The notes under the pieces: model-generated
What the model saw: only the letters and a program-made list of their open reading frames with translations
What the model was told of the DNA's origin: nothing
The model's database searches: none
Made by a program: the position numbers and the translations under genes
Source of the DNA: Alopecurus myosuroides
Lineage: Eukaryota > Streptophyta > Magnoliopsida > Poales > Poaceae
Assembly (NCBI GenBank): GCA_028641055.1
Contig: CM054061.1
Coordinates: forward strand, 54,664,081-54,728,080
Length of the DNA: 64,000 bases
Reading direction: 5' to 3'
Shown: positions 25,101 through 38,100 of the stretch, in pieces
Numbering within the stretch: position 1 is the stretch's first letter
Layout of the letters: every line of letters starts with the position of its first letter

Positions 25101-28100
25101 AACCTCATTTACCTTGATTTTAAATGGGCCCATAACCCACTGGTCCCATTGCATCTTGGTTGTGGATGAAAATTCCCAACTATGCACATGTGAGAAATTA
25201 ACATGTTTTCATTATGTGGTTGATAGGAATATTTTCCACCATGGAAAATATAATGGTTTGTTTTCACTTATGCAAGTGAGAAGTTTATTTATTATAAGTA
25301 TCTACTAGTATGTTAGGTGTGATCCATTTGTTAGCATAATATTCCTTAGTAGTATCTTGTTAAGAGATTATTCACTATTGAGTGCTAAATTAAATTGTTT
25401 GCAAATAAAATGAATTCCTTTTGATTGATAGATTGTTTGTGGATGACTTTAAATTGAGTGTTTGGATTTTTGAAAAGGTTTAGATAACTTTTCTTTTGTT
25501 GCATAGCTACTGGTTGTGTAAGTTATACCTTGCTTGCTTGCTAGTAATTGTTTAAGAAAAACATAAATTGCTAGAATTAATTTATGCATGCTTAATAGTT
25601 GTTTCATGGGATTGTTTTGATGTTGTGCTTGCTAGCATGTGTAAGTTTTGTGTACTGTTATTAGGTACATTTTATGATCATGACTTGCTTGTTTAGAATT
25701 AAGCATCATAGTAACATTGTTTGCTTCTCTAGTGTTGAACTAGTGTCACCACTAGAAAATGGTGAATTCTGCTCTAGTGATGTCATCTTTTGTTTTATGA
25801 GGGTATGAGTTTATTATAGCATATTTAGGAAGTTATTACTTCTGTTATGATGCCATGAATTAATTAGTTGCTTGTGCTATAGTTGTAGAATACCAATATT
25901 CCTTATAGCATGATTGTATAGAATTTCCACACTAGTGTGTTATAAGTGCAGTCCTGTTTCTATGCTTTTGATAGGGATATTACCTTGAGTGATGATTGTG
26001 TTTTAGATTATTTTTATGACTTGTTATCCTTGTTTTTAGGTACTGGTTGTTTGCTAATTTCTCATAATTGATGGATTCCAAAACCTCTAGTAAACAAGAA
26101 CATAGTGAATAAATAGTCTATTCAATTATGGTGTGTTTGCTTGTTGTTTGGATTTTGTTGGAATGTTTTACCTTAGCATGAGTTTATACTTATGTTATGC
26201 TTGTGTTTAAGAGTATCTTGTGGAACTAAAACATCCAACTAAAAATCATGAACACATAAAGAAATAGTTGCTTGTGGTGAGAGATACCCACTGCCATGGG
26301 TATTACTCTGTCTGTTTTGTTTTATCTTAGCAACCTAACCTTTTGCACCCCCAAGCTATATTTTTAGCTTCTTATATATCTTGTTATGAGAGTGGTATAC
26401 CACTCCATATATGGTATGTATGATGTGGGATATGGTTTTCTAAACCATACATAGTGCCTGACGACAGTTTTGGACCGTGAGAGTTATGTGAGATAGTTTT
26501 CGCGTTATTGTTTCGAGAGAACTCGAGAATGAACAATTGTTGCTGTATGTGTTTCTTAGCTTAGTTGTTTGTCTTTTAGACCTGAGTGTGTGTCTTTTAT
26601 TTCCTTTACGACGCTAGAACGCGAAGAAGGAGAAGAAGCAGTTGTGGAGCTGTGCGTCAAGTTCGATTTGCTTCAAGGCCAGGGACATTAAGAGACTTGA
26701 GGCAAGCATCCTGATTGCTTGCTGATACAATACTTACCATTATATATCATGCATGTTTTACCTCTGAAGTTTTACCAAAACTTGATTATCAAAACTATTT
26801 TTGATGTGGCTATTACTACTATACTAGTATATAGGTTACTATTATGCCAGTAGTTAAAACTTGGTAATACCAAGCCCATAGGCCACCTTATGGTATTTAT
26901 TACCATCAAATATACTAGTCCCTAAGTGGACACCCTAAAATTGTGATTCTACAAAACAAAGGCTTTACGGAAAAACCCGGAGAAAAGGCGGATCCTTGTT
27001 CTCCGGAGGAATGTGGAAGTGGTCATTTTTGAGAAAGTGGTGTTTTCAAAAATGACACATAACCTAGTCTTCGCCGGACAACCTTTACCGTACTGCCACC
27101 CTACCCCAACATGGGCACGGGGCTTAACTTGAAGTTTGTTCTTATTAGTGTGTGCTATCTCACTTGCTATAAGGGGCGTCGTACCCTCGAACCGAATGTC
27201 GTCAAAACTCCCAATGTTGAGGCATATAAAGTGTGGGATTAATTTTCCCTCCGGATGCATTCATTGAGGCTCCTGGCTAGGCAGGGTGGGACTTGATGCC
27301 GGGGAGAACAACCTCAATCGAGAGATAGGCATATACTAGCTTGAACATAGTGGATGGTTATGATCAGATACCTGATGTTTACATACTGTTGTTACAGTCC
27401 GTGGTTGTTTCACGGGAGGTGTACTGGATCTGGTGGATGTGTACACCTCTGCATAGTACAACTTTTTCGAAGAAGCCGCGTCCTCGGATATGGACAGTTG
27501 AATGGCCATGTAGCTAGCATTGTGTCAATGTTTTCAAAAAGAAGTTTTTGAAAGGGAATTTTGGAAAGGAAGTGTTGAACTTGTGAAGTTCGGAAAGGAA
27601 TGGAAACTTATACCGTGGAGGTATCGTCGATGATGAAAAGCCAGATGATGTTATACAAAACAAAATGTTTTGCAAAGAAAACCTTTTCTACTCTAAGCAA
27701 GAATTCTGGAAGCTGATTCCAAGAAGTTTTGCAAAGAGAAAATATTCTTTAACAAAGTTTTACAAAACCTCTTGTACATGCGATATCTACAAGAGAAATA
27801 AAACTATATTATTTTTCTTCTGAAGTATCTTCTTCAACGAAGATACAGATTAACCTGACTGCAACTGTGGTGTCATCTTATATGAACACCATTGATAGTG
27901 AACCCTATTTATAGCCTACCTATTCCACCATATAAGCATATTTGCATGTTGGTAAGTGACATGATGGATGTCTTGCTGAGTACATTCAAATGTACTCATT
28001 ATGGTTTCGCCCCTGGTATCTACTTATCAGATTTGGAGAAGGAGCCTCCAAAGGAGATCTACGAAGAGAAGTACGGAGCTGACGGCTTTGCAAAACTAGG

Positions 28101-28378
28101 ATCGTCTCCGGGTCAGCAGCCTGTAGGTTAAGTGCCTGCCCTTTTGGCTCAACTACGTTGTGTTTTATTTGTCTTCCGCTGTGTTTGTTAAGTGCCTGCC
28201 CTTTTGGCAGTTGTGCTAGACTTGATCATGTGATCATTTGTGTAATACCTTTATGTATTCGTGTAATGGATGATGTATTTCTGTGTGCCAACTGTGTATG
28301 TTGTTCACGACTGATCTTTCTGGGATCGTGAATGTATGCATACGTAGGGTTTCAGACTACCGGTCTGGGGTCCTTACA
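22194..28378 (+). repeat. Element D 3' LTR
   Basis: 6185 bp, nearly identical to 12356-18537. Differences seen by eye are mostly single bases, plus a local replacement at about 28131-28148 where AAGTGCCTGCCCTTTTGG is copied from 60 bp downstream. It has the same GC-rich island (23278-23953) with the same spurious open frames. Confidence 0.95.
27977..27998 (+). other. Perfect hairpin in D 3' LTR
   Basis: The same 10-bp stem and CA loop as at 18139-18160. Confidence 0.85.
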
Positions 28379-28383
28379 GAAAC
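28379..28383 (+). repeat. Target-site duplication of D, right copy (GAAAC)
   Basis: Pairs with 12351-12355; the interrupted E LTR continues from here. Confidence 0.93.
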
Positions 28384-28831
28384 TTGGGTTGACGATGACG
28401 GCATCTGTGGAAGGTTTCGTGGAATTTCGCCGATTCCTCTAGGGTTGTTGCATCGGGGGGATTATATAGACGAAAGGGAAACGTTGGCTGGCCACCAGGG
28501 TGGCCTCACCACCCCAGGTGCGGCCAAGGGGGGCCACGCCTGGCTATGGTGAGCCCCCCTGGTGCCCGTCTTCGAATCCTCTTGGGACTTGTGGATTTCC
28601 GGGGAAAATAGAAACTTCGGGATTCGTGGTGTCCAATTCCGAGAATATTTCCAAATTAACTTTTCTGAAATAAAAAACAGCAGAAAATAGGGAACTGGCA
28701 CTTGGCATCTTGTTAATAGGTTAGTCCCGGAAAACGTGTAAAAATGCTATAAAGAAAGGAGAAAACATGTAGCAATTGGCATAATATCAACATCGAATAT
28801 CAGAAATTATAGATACGTTGGAGACGTATCA
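28384..28831 (-). repeat. Element E 3' LTR, proximal part
   Basis: On the minus strand this is the LTR start TGATACGTCTCCAACGTATC. It carries the dyad GATACGT-TGGAG-ACGTATC (28812-28830, plus reading) and a TATA box. It matches 55967-56423 closely. Confidence 0.92.
28461..28468 (-). promoter_or_regulatory. TATA box in E 3' LTR
   Basis: TATATAAT on the minus strand, after a GC-rich stretch; the other LTR has the same box at 56049-56056. D is inserted about 80 bp downstream in the direction of transcription. Confidence 0.55.
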
Positions 28832-28846
28832 AGCATCCCCAAGCTT
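28832..28846 (-). other. Element E polypurine tract
   Basis: On the minus strand AAGCTTGGGGATGCT, directly before the LTR start, preceded by the same CTCGAGGACGAGTAGG context as in element A. Confidence 0.8.
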
Positions 28847-31335
28847 AGTTCCTACTCGTCCTCGAGTAGGTAAACGGTAAAACAAAATAATTTCTAAGGT
28901 GACATGCTACTACACAATCTTGATCATAATATGTAAAGTAGAGCATGTAAATTAGGATCAAATGAACAAAAGTTGTGATCTATATTTGATATCAACAAGT
29001 AATGCATAAACAAATAAGAAGAAAGAAGCAAAACTTTTAATGAACCAATACTAAAAGACTATCAACCGTGCAAAGTTTATTAGAGATGATTTAAGCTTTC
29101 AAGAACAACAATACTATGCACGTCAAACGATCTTCACAACCCCTGTTAGGATCAAGTCAAGCTTTCCATAGGATGCAATGCTTGAGTCTTAAACTATTTG
29201 GGCACTAAAAACAAGCAAGTGTTCTGCGTTGGTCCCTGGCACTGGGATGCTATGGCAAAGAGAACATTATGGGGGGTTTGGAAGGTCAATGGAAGAAAGG
29301 CTCACAAAGCTGAAAGTGTTCATTAGACAAGATAAAGTCTTACAACCGAAGCTATGCAAGTACCACACAACGGATGCACATAGAGCTATAAGTGTATGAA
29401 AGCTCTCTAATGGAACTAGTGGGGGTGCATCCAACTTGCTTGCTCATGAAGACCTAGAGCTCATTTGGGGAGGCTTATCATTGGAATATACAAGCCAAGT
29501 TCTATAATGTAAAGTTCCCCACATAGTTATGAATGAATGATAATATGAAAATTTTCTCCAAACTGGAGTATTGGTGCTAAACATGAAGCACAAGTGTGGT
29601 TTATAAAGGATAGTGATGCACCCCCTCTCTCTTTATTCTCTGTTTGGCCCTTTTTTCTTTTTGGGCTTTTTCATTTTTTTTTTATATCCTCACCGGTAGG
29701 GGCAACATCCTATATTACAATGAATCATCACACTTTTCGTACTCATAACTCATAATGGAATATCTCTAATGTATCCAACTGCATGCTCATGCCAGTGTAG
29801 CAGTATGCATAAATAACCATGAAGCTCATCATCAAGTAACAAAATGGAGGTGGATGTTGTGCACCAATATATCTCGGAATGGCTATGGAAATGCCATGAT
29901 AGGTAGGTATGGTGGCTGTTTTGAGGAAGAATATATGGGCTTATGTGTAGGAGAACAAAGTCCTCCCACGGGATTTGGATGCACTCGCGGAGTTTGCACC
30001 AACTCTCAATGTGAGAAAGGGCAATGCACAGTACCAAAGAGGCTAGCAAATATGGATTGTGGAAGTGCCAGGAACCTCAACATAGACTCACGTGTTAAAA
30101 TATTACAGCAAGCAAATCATCTTACAAGGCACAATGCAAATCACTCCAAGAGGGTCTGTGGCAGTTGCAAGTCACTGTTAGCTACCCCGACCATAGCGTG
30201 TAACAAAAGGCTGATCGGAAATGTATCACTCGTAGCAATCATATACCATTGTTTCTATCAGCTGGTAATTTAAGTGTGGCACATCTTCAAATTTCTTAGA
30301 CCAACCATTAAAGTATTATACTTACTAGTCCTTCCCGTTTATCCATTAGGCAAATTAATATCTCAAAACAACAGCAATGATTCAAGTGAAGCAGTTTAGT
30401 GATCTACAAGACCATGCAATCTTTTCCACTATACCAACTATCACAATAGCATTCCTATTTTCAAGCAAACACGCATATGAGAACCACCTAACAACAAAAG
30501 CTAACAGCTCTGAACAAAGGTTGCATGCAAAACAAGAGCTGGAAGCACTAAAATATCTAAGCATGAATACTCAACAAATATAAGTGAAGCACAAGAGTAT
30601 TCTAACGAAAAAGCGGAGCGTGTCTATCTCCCAAACAAATATGCTAGGATCCAACTATTTATTACAGAAAATAAACGCAAACAAACTGAAAACAAAAATA
30701 AAACACGCTCCAAGTAAAGCACATAAGATGTGACCGAATAAAAATATAGTTTCACTACAAGTAACCTGATAATTTGTCTATGAAGAAGGGGATGCCTTAG
30801 GCATACCCAAGCTTAGACGCTTGAGTCTTATTGGAATTTGCTGGGATGTACCACCGGGACATCCCCAAGCTTAGGCTTTTCACTCTTCTTGATTACGTCA
30901 TATCATCCTCTTCTCTTGACCCTTCAAAACTTTCTTCACACCAAACTTCTCACAATCTTTATTAGCAACGTTAGTGCAATCGAATAATAAATCCACATGG
31001 TTCAGTTTCAAACAAGACTAACGCTCATAAATACATTAGCTACTGTCACAACTTCTTTTAAAACTCTTTTTCTCAAAAGAACACCAAAAGAAGGAGCTTA
31101 AGATGCAAATTCAATTATTGGCAGAAATCTGTCGAGACAGGACAGCAGGTAAAGATGATTTTTTTCAAAAATCCTCTGTTGCTCAAATCAAAAAGTGTTC
31201 AACTAAGAAAAGTTGCGTATATAGCCCAGGATTACGCAAAAAATACCCAGGTCATTTTGAATTTTCTGTGATTTTATACTAATTTAACAGTGGACAACAG
31301 AAATCTGTTTCCTGCACAGAAATCCGAAATATAGT
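28847..31335 (-). other. Element E 3' non-coding region
   Basis: About 2.5 kb with no convincing gene. The frame at 29854-30273 (plus) is antisense to the element and unlike any element protein. Two more minus-strand AAGCTTGGG tracts (near 30806 and 30860-30872) repeat the polypurine motif. A 16-base motif at 29900-29915 matches one in A and F on the element strand. B is inserted at the end. Confidence 0.65.
31331..31335 (+). repeat. Target-site duplication of B, left copy (ATAGT)
   Basis: ATAGT before the first base of the B LTR; repeated at 54523-54527. Confidence 0.9.
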
Positions 31336-34300
31336 TATAACATCCCAAATTTTGCTACCAAAGGGTTGTGGTGTTGTTTTCATATCATACATGTATGAAA
31401 CAAAAATTTGAACCATGTTGGAACAATTTAAAATTGTGAATTTCAATGGTTCGAGAAAATCTCACAGAGAGTACTTATTTTGGGTTCCAAAATCTTGTAT
31501 TGAAAAATATTTCAAATACACCAAAGAAATATATGGTTAGGTTGGAAATTTCACAAGCTTTCCAAAAGTTATTTTTGCCAAATTTTTACTTTGCAAAAAG
31601 GCCCAGAAAACATTGTTTTCTCTTCATTTTCAAAGCAAAAGGACCTCTCTGTAATATTTCCAAAAAATCAAGGGGGGTTTTGTTTTTTCTTTCCTTTCTT
31701 CTTCTTCATTTTGACAGAAGGCAGTAGCAGCTGCGTGGTCGAGCTCCATCACCGGTTGCCACCTCCTGCTTGTGGTTCTGCTCGAGGGGATAGACGAGGA
31801 GACGTCTGCATCGCCTCTTCTCCCTCCCCTCTCGCTCGCTCTCTTCCTCTCTGTGCGGAGCACGCTGGAAAAAAACGAACCCCAACCCTAGCCTCACGGG
31901 ACCCGCAGCGCGCCATCGATTCGAGCTCCGGCGAGCTCCGTGGAGTACCCAGGAAGCTCCGCCTCATCCTCAGTATCCTGCCCGGTGAAGGAATTGGCTT
32001 GGAGCGTTCGGAGTCACCGCCGCCATCTGCTTCTTCCCGAAGTCCGGCCGCCGGCCACCGGGCTCGATGTCGTCGCCCCCGACCGCCCCTGCCTCCTCCG
32101 ACCACCCTATGAGCTCCATGGTGAGCTGGTGAGTCTCCCCGTGCCATCCGTTCATCCCCTCCCCCTCTGTAACTTCCGCCCGACGAGCTCCGCCGGACGC
32201 CGCCGCGCGGATGGACGTCGGTGAGCCTCCATCCACCTAATTCCAGAGACGCCGACACCTTATTGCTCCCCGTGAGCCCCTCTAGCTCGTGGTACAATTT
32301 AATTCGCGAATAGCGCTTGAAATCGTTGGATTTCGTTTTCATCTGTGAAGATCAGAGCACGATGATGTCACCCATGCGTCATGATGACGTCATAAGTCAT
32401 ATTTTTAGAAATCCCAGGAAATTCCAGAAAATGAGTTAACTTGGTAAATTGAGTAACAAATAAAATATTAACCAGAAAAATAAAATAAAAGTATGGGAGT
32501 GATCAAAAATTAAACTCTACATGAATATGTCACTTTTATACATCTTTGACAAAGTTGAAAATTGAACTTATTTAATGTTGTTTATTCTGTTAAAATTAGA
32601 AAATAAGTTTTTTATTCACTAAAATTTGAAAATTAAAAGTTATATACCAAATTTCTCAAAATGACATATGCAATCTAGTTATGATGTTTTCAAACCCATT
32701 TGAGCAATTAAAATTGGTACTTACTTTCATAATCGTCCGAATTGCCCCTCCGGGGTCTATTTCAGGCTAATTTCTGTAAAATTGTACATTTAATATATGA
32801 AACCTAGCAACTCAACAAACATGTTTTAGGGCTTTGTTTAAGTGCATTAATTTGCTCATGCATACATATTGCGTATTGCATCGATGCCATGTGTTGATTG
32901 TTATTCTTCTTTTCGGTGTTTGTTCCCCCTCGGTAGAACGTGACTCCGAAGTGAAGGCCAACAACTCCATGGTGAATACTTGATCTTAACCGACAAGTCA
33001 AGCACTTATTCCAGAAGATATCTATTGGTTTTCTTATAACCAAGGCAAGCATAACCTCTTATCTGCTCATATATGCTTTCGAACAACATTTGAATCTCGT
33101 ACTTTGCATTCGAATCCAAAGTATTTTATGCTAGTAGATATAGTTCACCTATAAACTGCATTGCCTCAATATCCTGATCCACTGCTCCTAGCCGCCATAG
33201 ATTTGCTTGTGCGCATCGCCAGAGCCTCATATCTGCTTCGCTTAGTCATACATGTTTGTTACCTCTGCTCCATCCGGTTGATGAATCAGAGCTGCGATAA
33301 TCTAGTATGACATGATGACGTGGTGAGATGAGCTTTGTGTGGATAACTTGACTAAGGCTGGTATGGGAGGCCACTTGGCAAGTGGTTGTTCGTCCTATAC
33401 TCGCAAACCCTAGGATTACGGTCTCGAGCGGAAGCCAAGACTGAGCGTGCAACCACACGCGGGGTCTAAGTAACCGTGCTCGACCAACTAACTTGTTTGG
33501 CCAGATCCATGAGTCACGTAGTTTGAGATTTCCATTCGGCGCTGCAAATCAAACCTTTTAAACGGTTTTGAAAACAAAACGCTCCGCTAGGGCGTGACCG
33601 GGGCCAAGTGATGGACGTACACGGATCTTGACCCCGCCTCACAGAGACAGGTGCCGTCAGGAGGATGGCCAACTCCCTGTTGACGGGGAGGCCCTGTCTT
33701 GGGTTGACTCATGGATAGGTTCGGGTAAGGTAAAGGTCGTGGCCAGCCACCCTCTGCCGCGTTCCATGGAAGAACGTACATGTGGCGCTAAGAGTCGGAT
33801 GGTACGTGTGGGTAAAGTGTACCCCCTGCAGGGATAAATCTTTTCGAAAAGTCGTGTCCACGGTTAAGGACGACTTGGTGAATGTAAAGACCATAGACAA
33901 CCTGAACGTGGCGTAAAATATGTTGACAAAGCATGGAGGTAATGTTTGAAGGAATCCTCCTCGGAGATGACGAGAGGGGTGATCCTCGTAGCAGGTGAGA
34001 TGCTGGAAATTGATGTTGGTGGTTTGAAATGATGATGATCACAGTAGCTGAGTTCTCATCTGTTTTGAAAACCTTCTATGAGTCGTGCTATTCCTCCTCG
34101 ATTTGGAAAATAAAGATTGCTTTACGCAAAATAGCCTTCATAAAACCCTTTCTGAAGATAGCATATATATATAATAGGTTAACTAAGTCTTGTTGAGTAC
34201 CTCCCATACTCAGGTTTGCTTAATTTTGGTTCAGGTTAAGATCTCACACCGGTGGTGATTCAACGTGGACATCGGTGAGTAGTTTTGGGTTCCCAGGTAG

Positions 34301-34915
34301 CAGCCTGGAATCTATGGGCTGGGACGTCGCCTTATGTTGCGGCCTCTTAAGCCTTTTTGGTTCTTGTTGATTAGCAACATAATTTTCCTTCTGTTGTCTA
34401 ATGTAATGCTGGGTCATGTGACCTCTGCTTGTAAGCTATACTCTAGTAACACATGTTTAATACAGCTTCATGTTTAGAGTATTGCTTTGATCGGTTGTTG
34501 GTTTCGAGCTCGTTGTTATACAGTTTTGGCTATGCCTGCATAGTTCTCGCAGTCGAGGGGTTATGGAGCCGATGATCCATGTCTGAGCCCGCCTGCCGAT
34601 GTGAATCGGCCTGGGAAGGGGTAACCCCAGTAACCCTTGATTGTTGTTGCACTTTCTGGACACATAGCATCTATGTATAGCTTTGGTACCGTTTCCTTCA
34701 GTTTCATACGATTCGCGGATGCTTTGATATGCATAGTTGGTTATGACTAGCATGGATACAAGGAGTAGTAGACTGGGGATCCGGACTACGTGCCGATGAA
34801 TCCAGTCTACCTACCGTTGTTTGTTGCGGCCGGGGCTGGTAACCCTGAAGCCCATGTGAGTCCATGGCTAGGAGCACATAACAGTATGTATATCTCTAGG
34901 TCCGGGGTCGTGACA
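31336..34915 (+). repeat. Element B 5' LTR
   Basis: 3580 bp, starting TATAACATCCC and ending GGGGTCGTGACA. GC-rich island at about 31735-32240, with GAGCTGGTGAGTCTCC near 32124 like a splice donor. Antisense and sense open frames in the island (for example 31749-32342) are compositional. Confidence 0.93.
32363..32392 (+). promoter_or_regulatory. ACGT-core cluster in B 5' LTR
   Basis: TGATGTCA (32363-32370), TGCGTCA (32375-32381) and the palindrome TGACGTCA (32385-32392) are spaced 10-12 bp apart. TGACGTCA contains the ACGTCA hexamer bound by plant bZIP factors of the HBP-1/TGA type. Function not shown. Confidence 0.45.
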
Positions 34916-34920
34916 AGTCA

Positions 34921-34932
34921 TGGTATCAGAGC
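34921..34932 (+). other. Element B primer binding site (tRNA-Met)
   Basis: TGGTATCAGAGC, five bases after the LTR end, as in C and D. Confidence 0.88.
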
Positions 34933-36435
34933 AGGACTGCCTGTAGGAAAACCTTACTGCTTGGTCGATGTTGAGTCTAGAGTTTCTGAAAACTATTTTG
35001 AAAACTTCAAATGGATTGTGAAAAACCTTCTTAGCATTCTTTTTACTCCTTATCTGTTATCTCTCTAACTCTGGGTCATCTTACCTGTTTTGATTTGAAA
35101 AGGTTTTGCTATCTCTACTAGTTATTCAAAACCTAGGTGCCTTGTTTGGCAAGGACGTTTTTACCCAAGTTGACCAAGTGTTAAGTTCCTAGAGTCATGT
35201 GTGTTTCAAAGACCGTTATCTGTTGTTTCAACTGGGAGATTTCATTTCCATCATAATCTCTTAGAGTTGTGTGGGTTCCACATACTCCTGTTTTAACGCT
35301 TCAAAATCCTGAACCTCGAGATCTGCTTTTCATCTCGAATGTATCCTTCGTCCTTGGTTCAAATTCTTCCAGAGTTATGTTTTCTTTTGAAAGTTACTTC
35401 ATGATTGCTATTCATAGTGTCCTTTAAGACACTAAGAGAGTAGTTACTCCTTTCTCTTGGTTTCTAACCTTGGACTTGAACCGAAGGTCCCGAAATGTGC
35501 TGGATTGCGGTGAGTTGAATCATGTGGTTTCTTAATCATGTGGTGTGTATGCTACCAGCACAGGATGCTGACCTTTAACCCAATTTATGTTTCTTCGGAT
35601 CCTGAGGAACATCTTCTACTTCAGGATAGCTAGGAAATTTCAACTCCAATAGCCACAGGTTTTCTCTTGGAATCAAAAAGGGATCACAACAAGAGTGATC
35701 ATCCTGAATTCCACATCCTCGTCCTTATTTCAGATATACCAATTCTTTTGCATGGGTTTACAAATGAGTATGACCATGTGCATCAACTTAATCTTAGGAT
35801 ATCCCCTGGGCATGATTCCACTCTTTAGTTGATTCCCGAACTTTGTCCGTTGTTTTGGAATACAAGTTGCATATGTGTGTTGGATACTTCCAACGCATTT
35901 TCTCCTGTTTCCCGTCAAAACATTCCACCTTGGAATGTCAAGACAAAATAACTCCAGTACCTCGTTCATCTCGAAAACCAGGTCAAAGTTTTGTAATCCA
36001 CAGAGTAAATAAGTTTCATCAACTTACAATCTGTTCTACCTTCGAGTATCACACTCTTTTATATCAGGAGGTTGTGTTGAGTTTCATGGCTTTATTGAAG
36101 AATTGATGCTCTTACACATCTTCACCCACCATTTCTACAAGCTTGAATGCTTGAGTATGATGGGTATGTCCTTTGAGGTGTGTATCAGATATTCCTAGCA
36201 ATTCTTATTGTTTTGAAAAATCTAAGAAAACATTTGTATCCTTCTTAGCACTATTGTTCACCCGTTCTTTACTTGAAGAGACTGTGTTACCAAAATCCAT
36301 TCATCTCGGTGAACAATTCATGGTCATAGAGTTAGGTTCATGCTGAAGCTCTCAAGACCATATCGGTTGCTTTGAAAAGAAAGATTCCTTCCAAACTCCG
36401 AGACATACCGGTAGGTTGTGATATTCTGGTTGTCT
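34933..36435 (+). other. Element B leader and gag region, unreadable
   Basis: By position this should hold the leader and gag. I could not recognise a gag core or a zinc knuckle on either strand. Numerous stops and indels; no open frame longer than 92 codons. Confidence 0.5.
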
Positions 36436-38100
36436 CTCTAGAAGTATCACCAGGTTTGTCACCTGACCGTGATGTCTAAACAAGGGGTACTTTGAACTAC
36501 TCCTTTCTCCAAGGAACTCCGCTGGATATCCTGGACTAGTTGGTTGAGTTTAAACAACAACTTGGAGAGTTGAAAGACAAGAGCTCCGCCTAACTGGATC
36601 CTTCGTTAAGCGATGTCTAGTTCTCATGCTGTTGAAGCAGGATAGTATCTCCCTCGTGGACATGCTATCATCCCATCTTGGTTGGATTTGGGCTATCGTC
36701 AAACCAAGATCAGATCCAAGGACTATCTTTATGGTGTTTTCACTCATGGTATTCTGCCCGAGTACACATTCATGTCCTTTGGTTTGACCAATGTTCTGCC
36801 TTGTTCATATATCATATGAATCTCGCTTCTCGGAGTGTCTTGATAAGCGTGTTGTCGAGCCCATCGATGACATTCCTATTTCTCCAAGTTGCAAGAGGCT
36901 CATGCTGAACAAATGGCAACAACATTGGAAACTTTCGAGAACCATCTTTGTGTCATCACGAAGTTGTGTTCTGGATGTTCGAAGTGACTTTCTCGGGTTC
37001 GTGTGCTTATGGTGAAAGTTGTCTCCATGGATTCGAGAAGAGTTTTCTTGTTCGTTCGGGAATTCCCAAGTCGGTCATGTATGTGTGGACTATTCTTGAG
37101 ATGGTAGGTTGTTACCTCCATTTATTTGGAGAAGTTTGCATCCACACCCAGCTACTAACTGATTACCCGTGAAAGAGAAGAAGTCTAAGAACTTCGTTAT
37201 CTTTGTAATTGTCTTCCTAACAAGGACTCTGATGTGTTTCATTGCAAATAACCCATGTAGGTGCAACCTTCTTTCACAAGTTGCTAATACATGAGTTTCG
37301 CAATCTTGCTCATCCTTTCTGAGCTTGATATTGTAGTCCATACCTTGAGAATCCAGTAGATGTGTCTTAAATGTAACCGGTGCAATTTCGTTGATCAGAT
37401 ATACTAAGTCTAAGTTATCAACACACTAACCAGAGCTGGATCTCAAGCAGCAATGATAGTTGGTGTTTTCCTCAAGGGTATTGAATTAGGTCTTTCCAAA
37501 ATCCGGCATGGTTGATGTTGTCATTGACACAATTAGCCGGAAGGCCTAATGTCATATCCCCTTGAATCTGTAAGAACAGCCACTCTCCGTGAGAATTCTT
37601 GTGTGGCTAATCCTAACAAGTTTTCCCCACCATTCTTTTGACTGACGTTCCACTTCCACTTGATTACCTATTGAAGTCTTATTATAAGCCTGATATTGGT
37701 ATCTAGAACATCAGGAGAACTTGGAAGTTGTATTGTCCAATGTCTCTTCGTCAATCCTCCAAACCTTCCTTTAAATGGAAACATGTTCATCATCAAAACA
37801 TCTCGTGGTGTTTTGTAACCGCCTTTGATCAGTTCTTTTTTTTGAAGTTGTTTGTACTTGAAGTCCCGTTCATCTCACACATTGTGTGAATTTGTCAGTC
37901 ACTTTAGCCATGGAGTCTTAACCATGTGGTAGATGTATTGCTACGTCCAAACCACAAGAGGAAAGAGATTCCTTGTTCCTTTCGGTGTTCCAACCCCCTA
38001 TAGTTACTCATCTTTATGGTGTGACCAAGAATTCTTTATTTGTTACGGTGTTACAACATCCTTTGGTTACTCATCTTCTGCCGTGAAGTAAGATCCCGAT
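36436..38100 (+). pseudogene. Element B pol relic (linker, reverse transcriptase, RNase H, traces of integrase)
   Basis: Fragments in changing frames resemble consecutive pol segments: the LPGLxPDRDV linker as SPGLSPDRDV (about 36450-36480) and LVEFKQQLGELKDK (about 36540-36585); the reverse transcriptase SGYHQ region as LGYRQTKIRSKD and MSFGLTN (36690-36795); the active-site strand as ECLDKRVVEPIDDIPI (36832-36880), where FIDDILI is expected; then FWMFEVTFSG and IPKSV (36965-37080); and the RNase H end VADALSRK as VVIDTISRK (about 37515-37545). HLYGVTKN near 38010 resembles the integrase LHGVPK segment. The order matches Ty3/Gypsy pol. Frames shift repeatedly, so nothing can be translated as a unit. 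Confidence 0.65.

Larger units (their letters stand above)
12356..28378 (+). mobile_element. Element D: 16-kb non-autonomous retrotransposon with 6.18-kb LTRs
   Basis: Two nearly identical direct copies (6182 and 6185 bp) flank a 3.66-kb interior. It has LTR ends TG...CA, a tRNA-Met primer site, a polypurine tract and a perfect GAAAC duplication. The interior holds one small gag-like gene with two zinc knuckles and no protease, reverse transcriptase or integrase. This matches the class of large retrotransposon derivatives known in Triticeae (Sukkula-type); I do not assign the family. The LTRs differ at few positions by eye, so this is probably the youngest insertion of the window. Confidence 0.95.

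Noticed and set aside
12356..28378. A near-perfect 6.2-kb direct repeat that could be an assembly duplication
   Set aside because: Primer site, polypurine tract, TG...CA ends and a perfect 5-bp duplication show LTRs, and the copies differ at several places.
29854..30273. A 139-codon Cys-rich plus-strand frame
   Set aside because: Antisense to element E in its 3' non-coding region, and it has no homologue in the equivalent part of A or F.
31749..32342. A 197-codon antisense frame in the B LTR and similar frames at 41139-41813 and 49868-50722
   Set aside because: Same compositional effect in GC-rich LTR islands; not kept between the two LTR copies.
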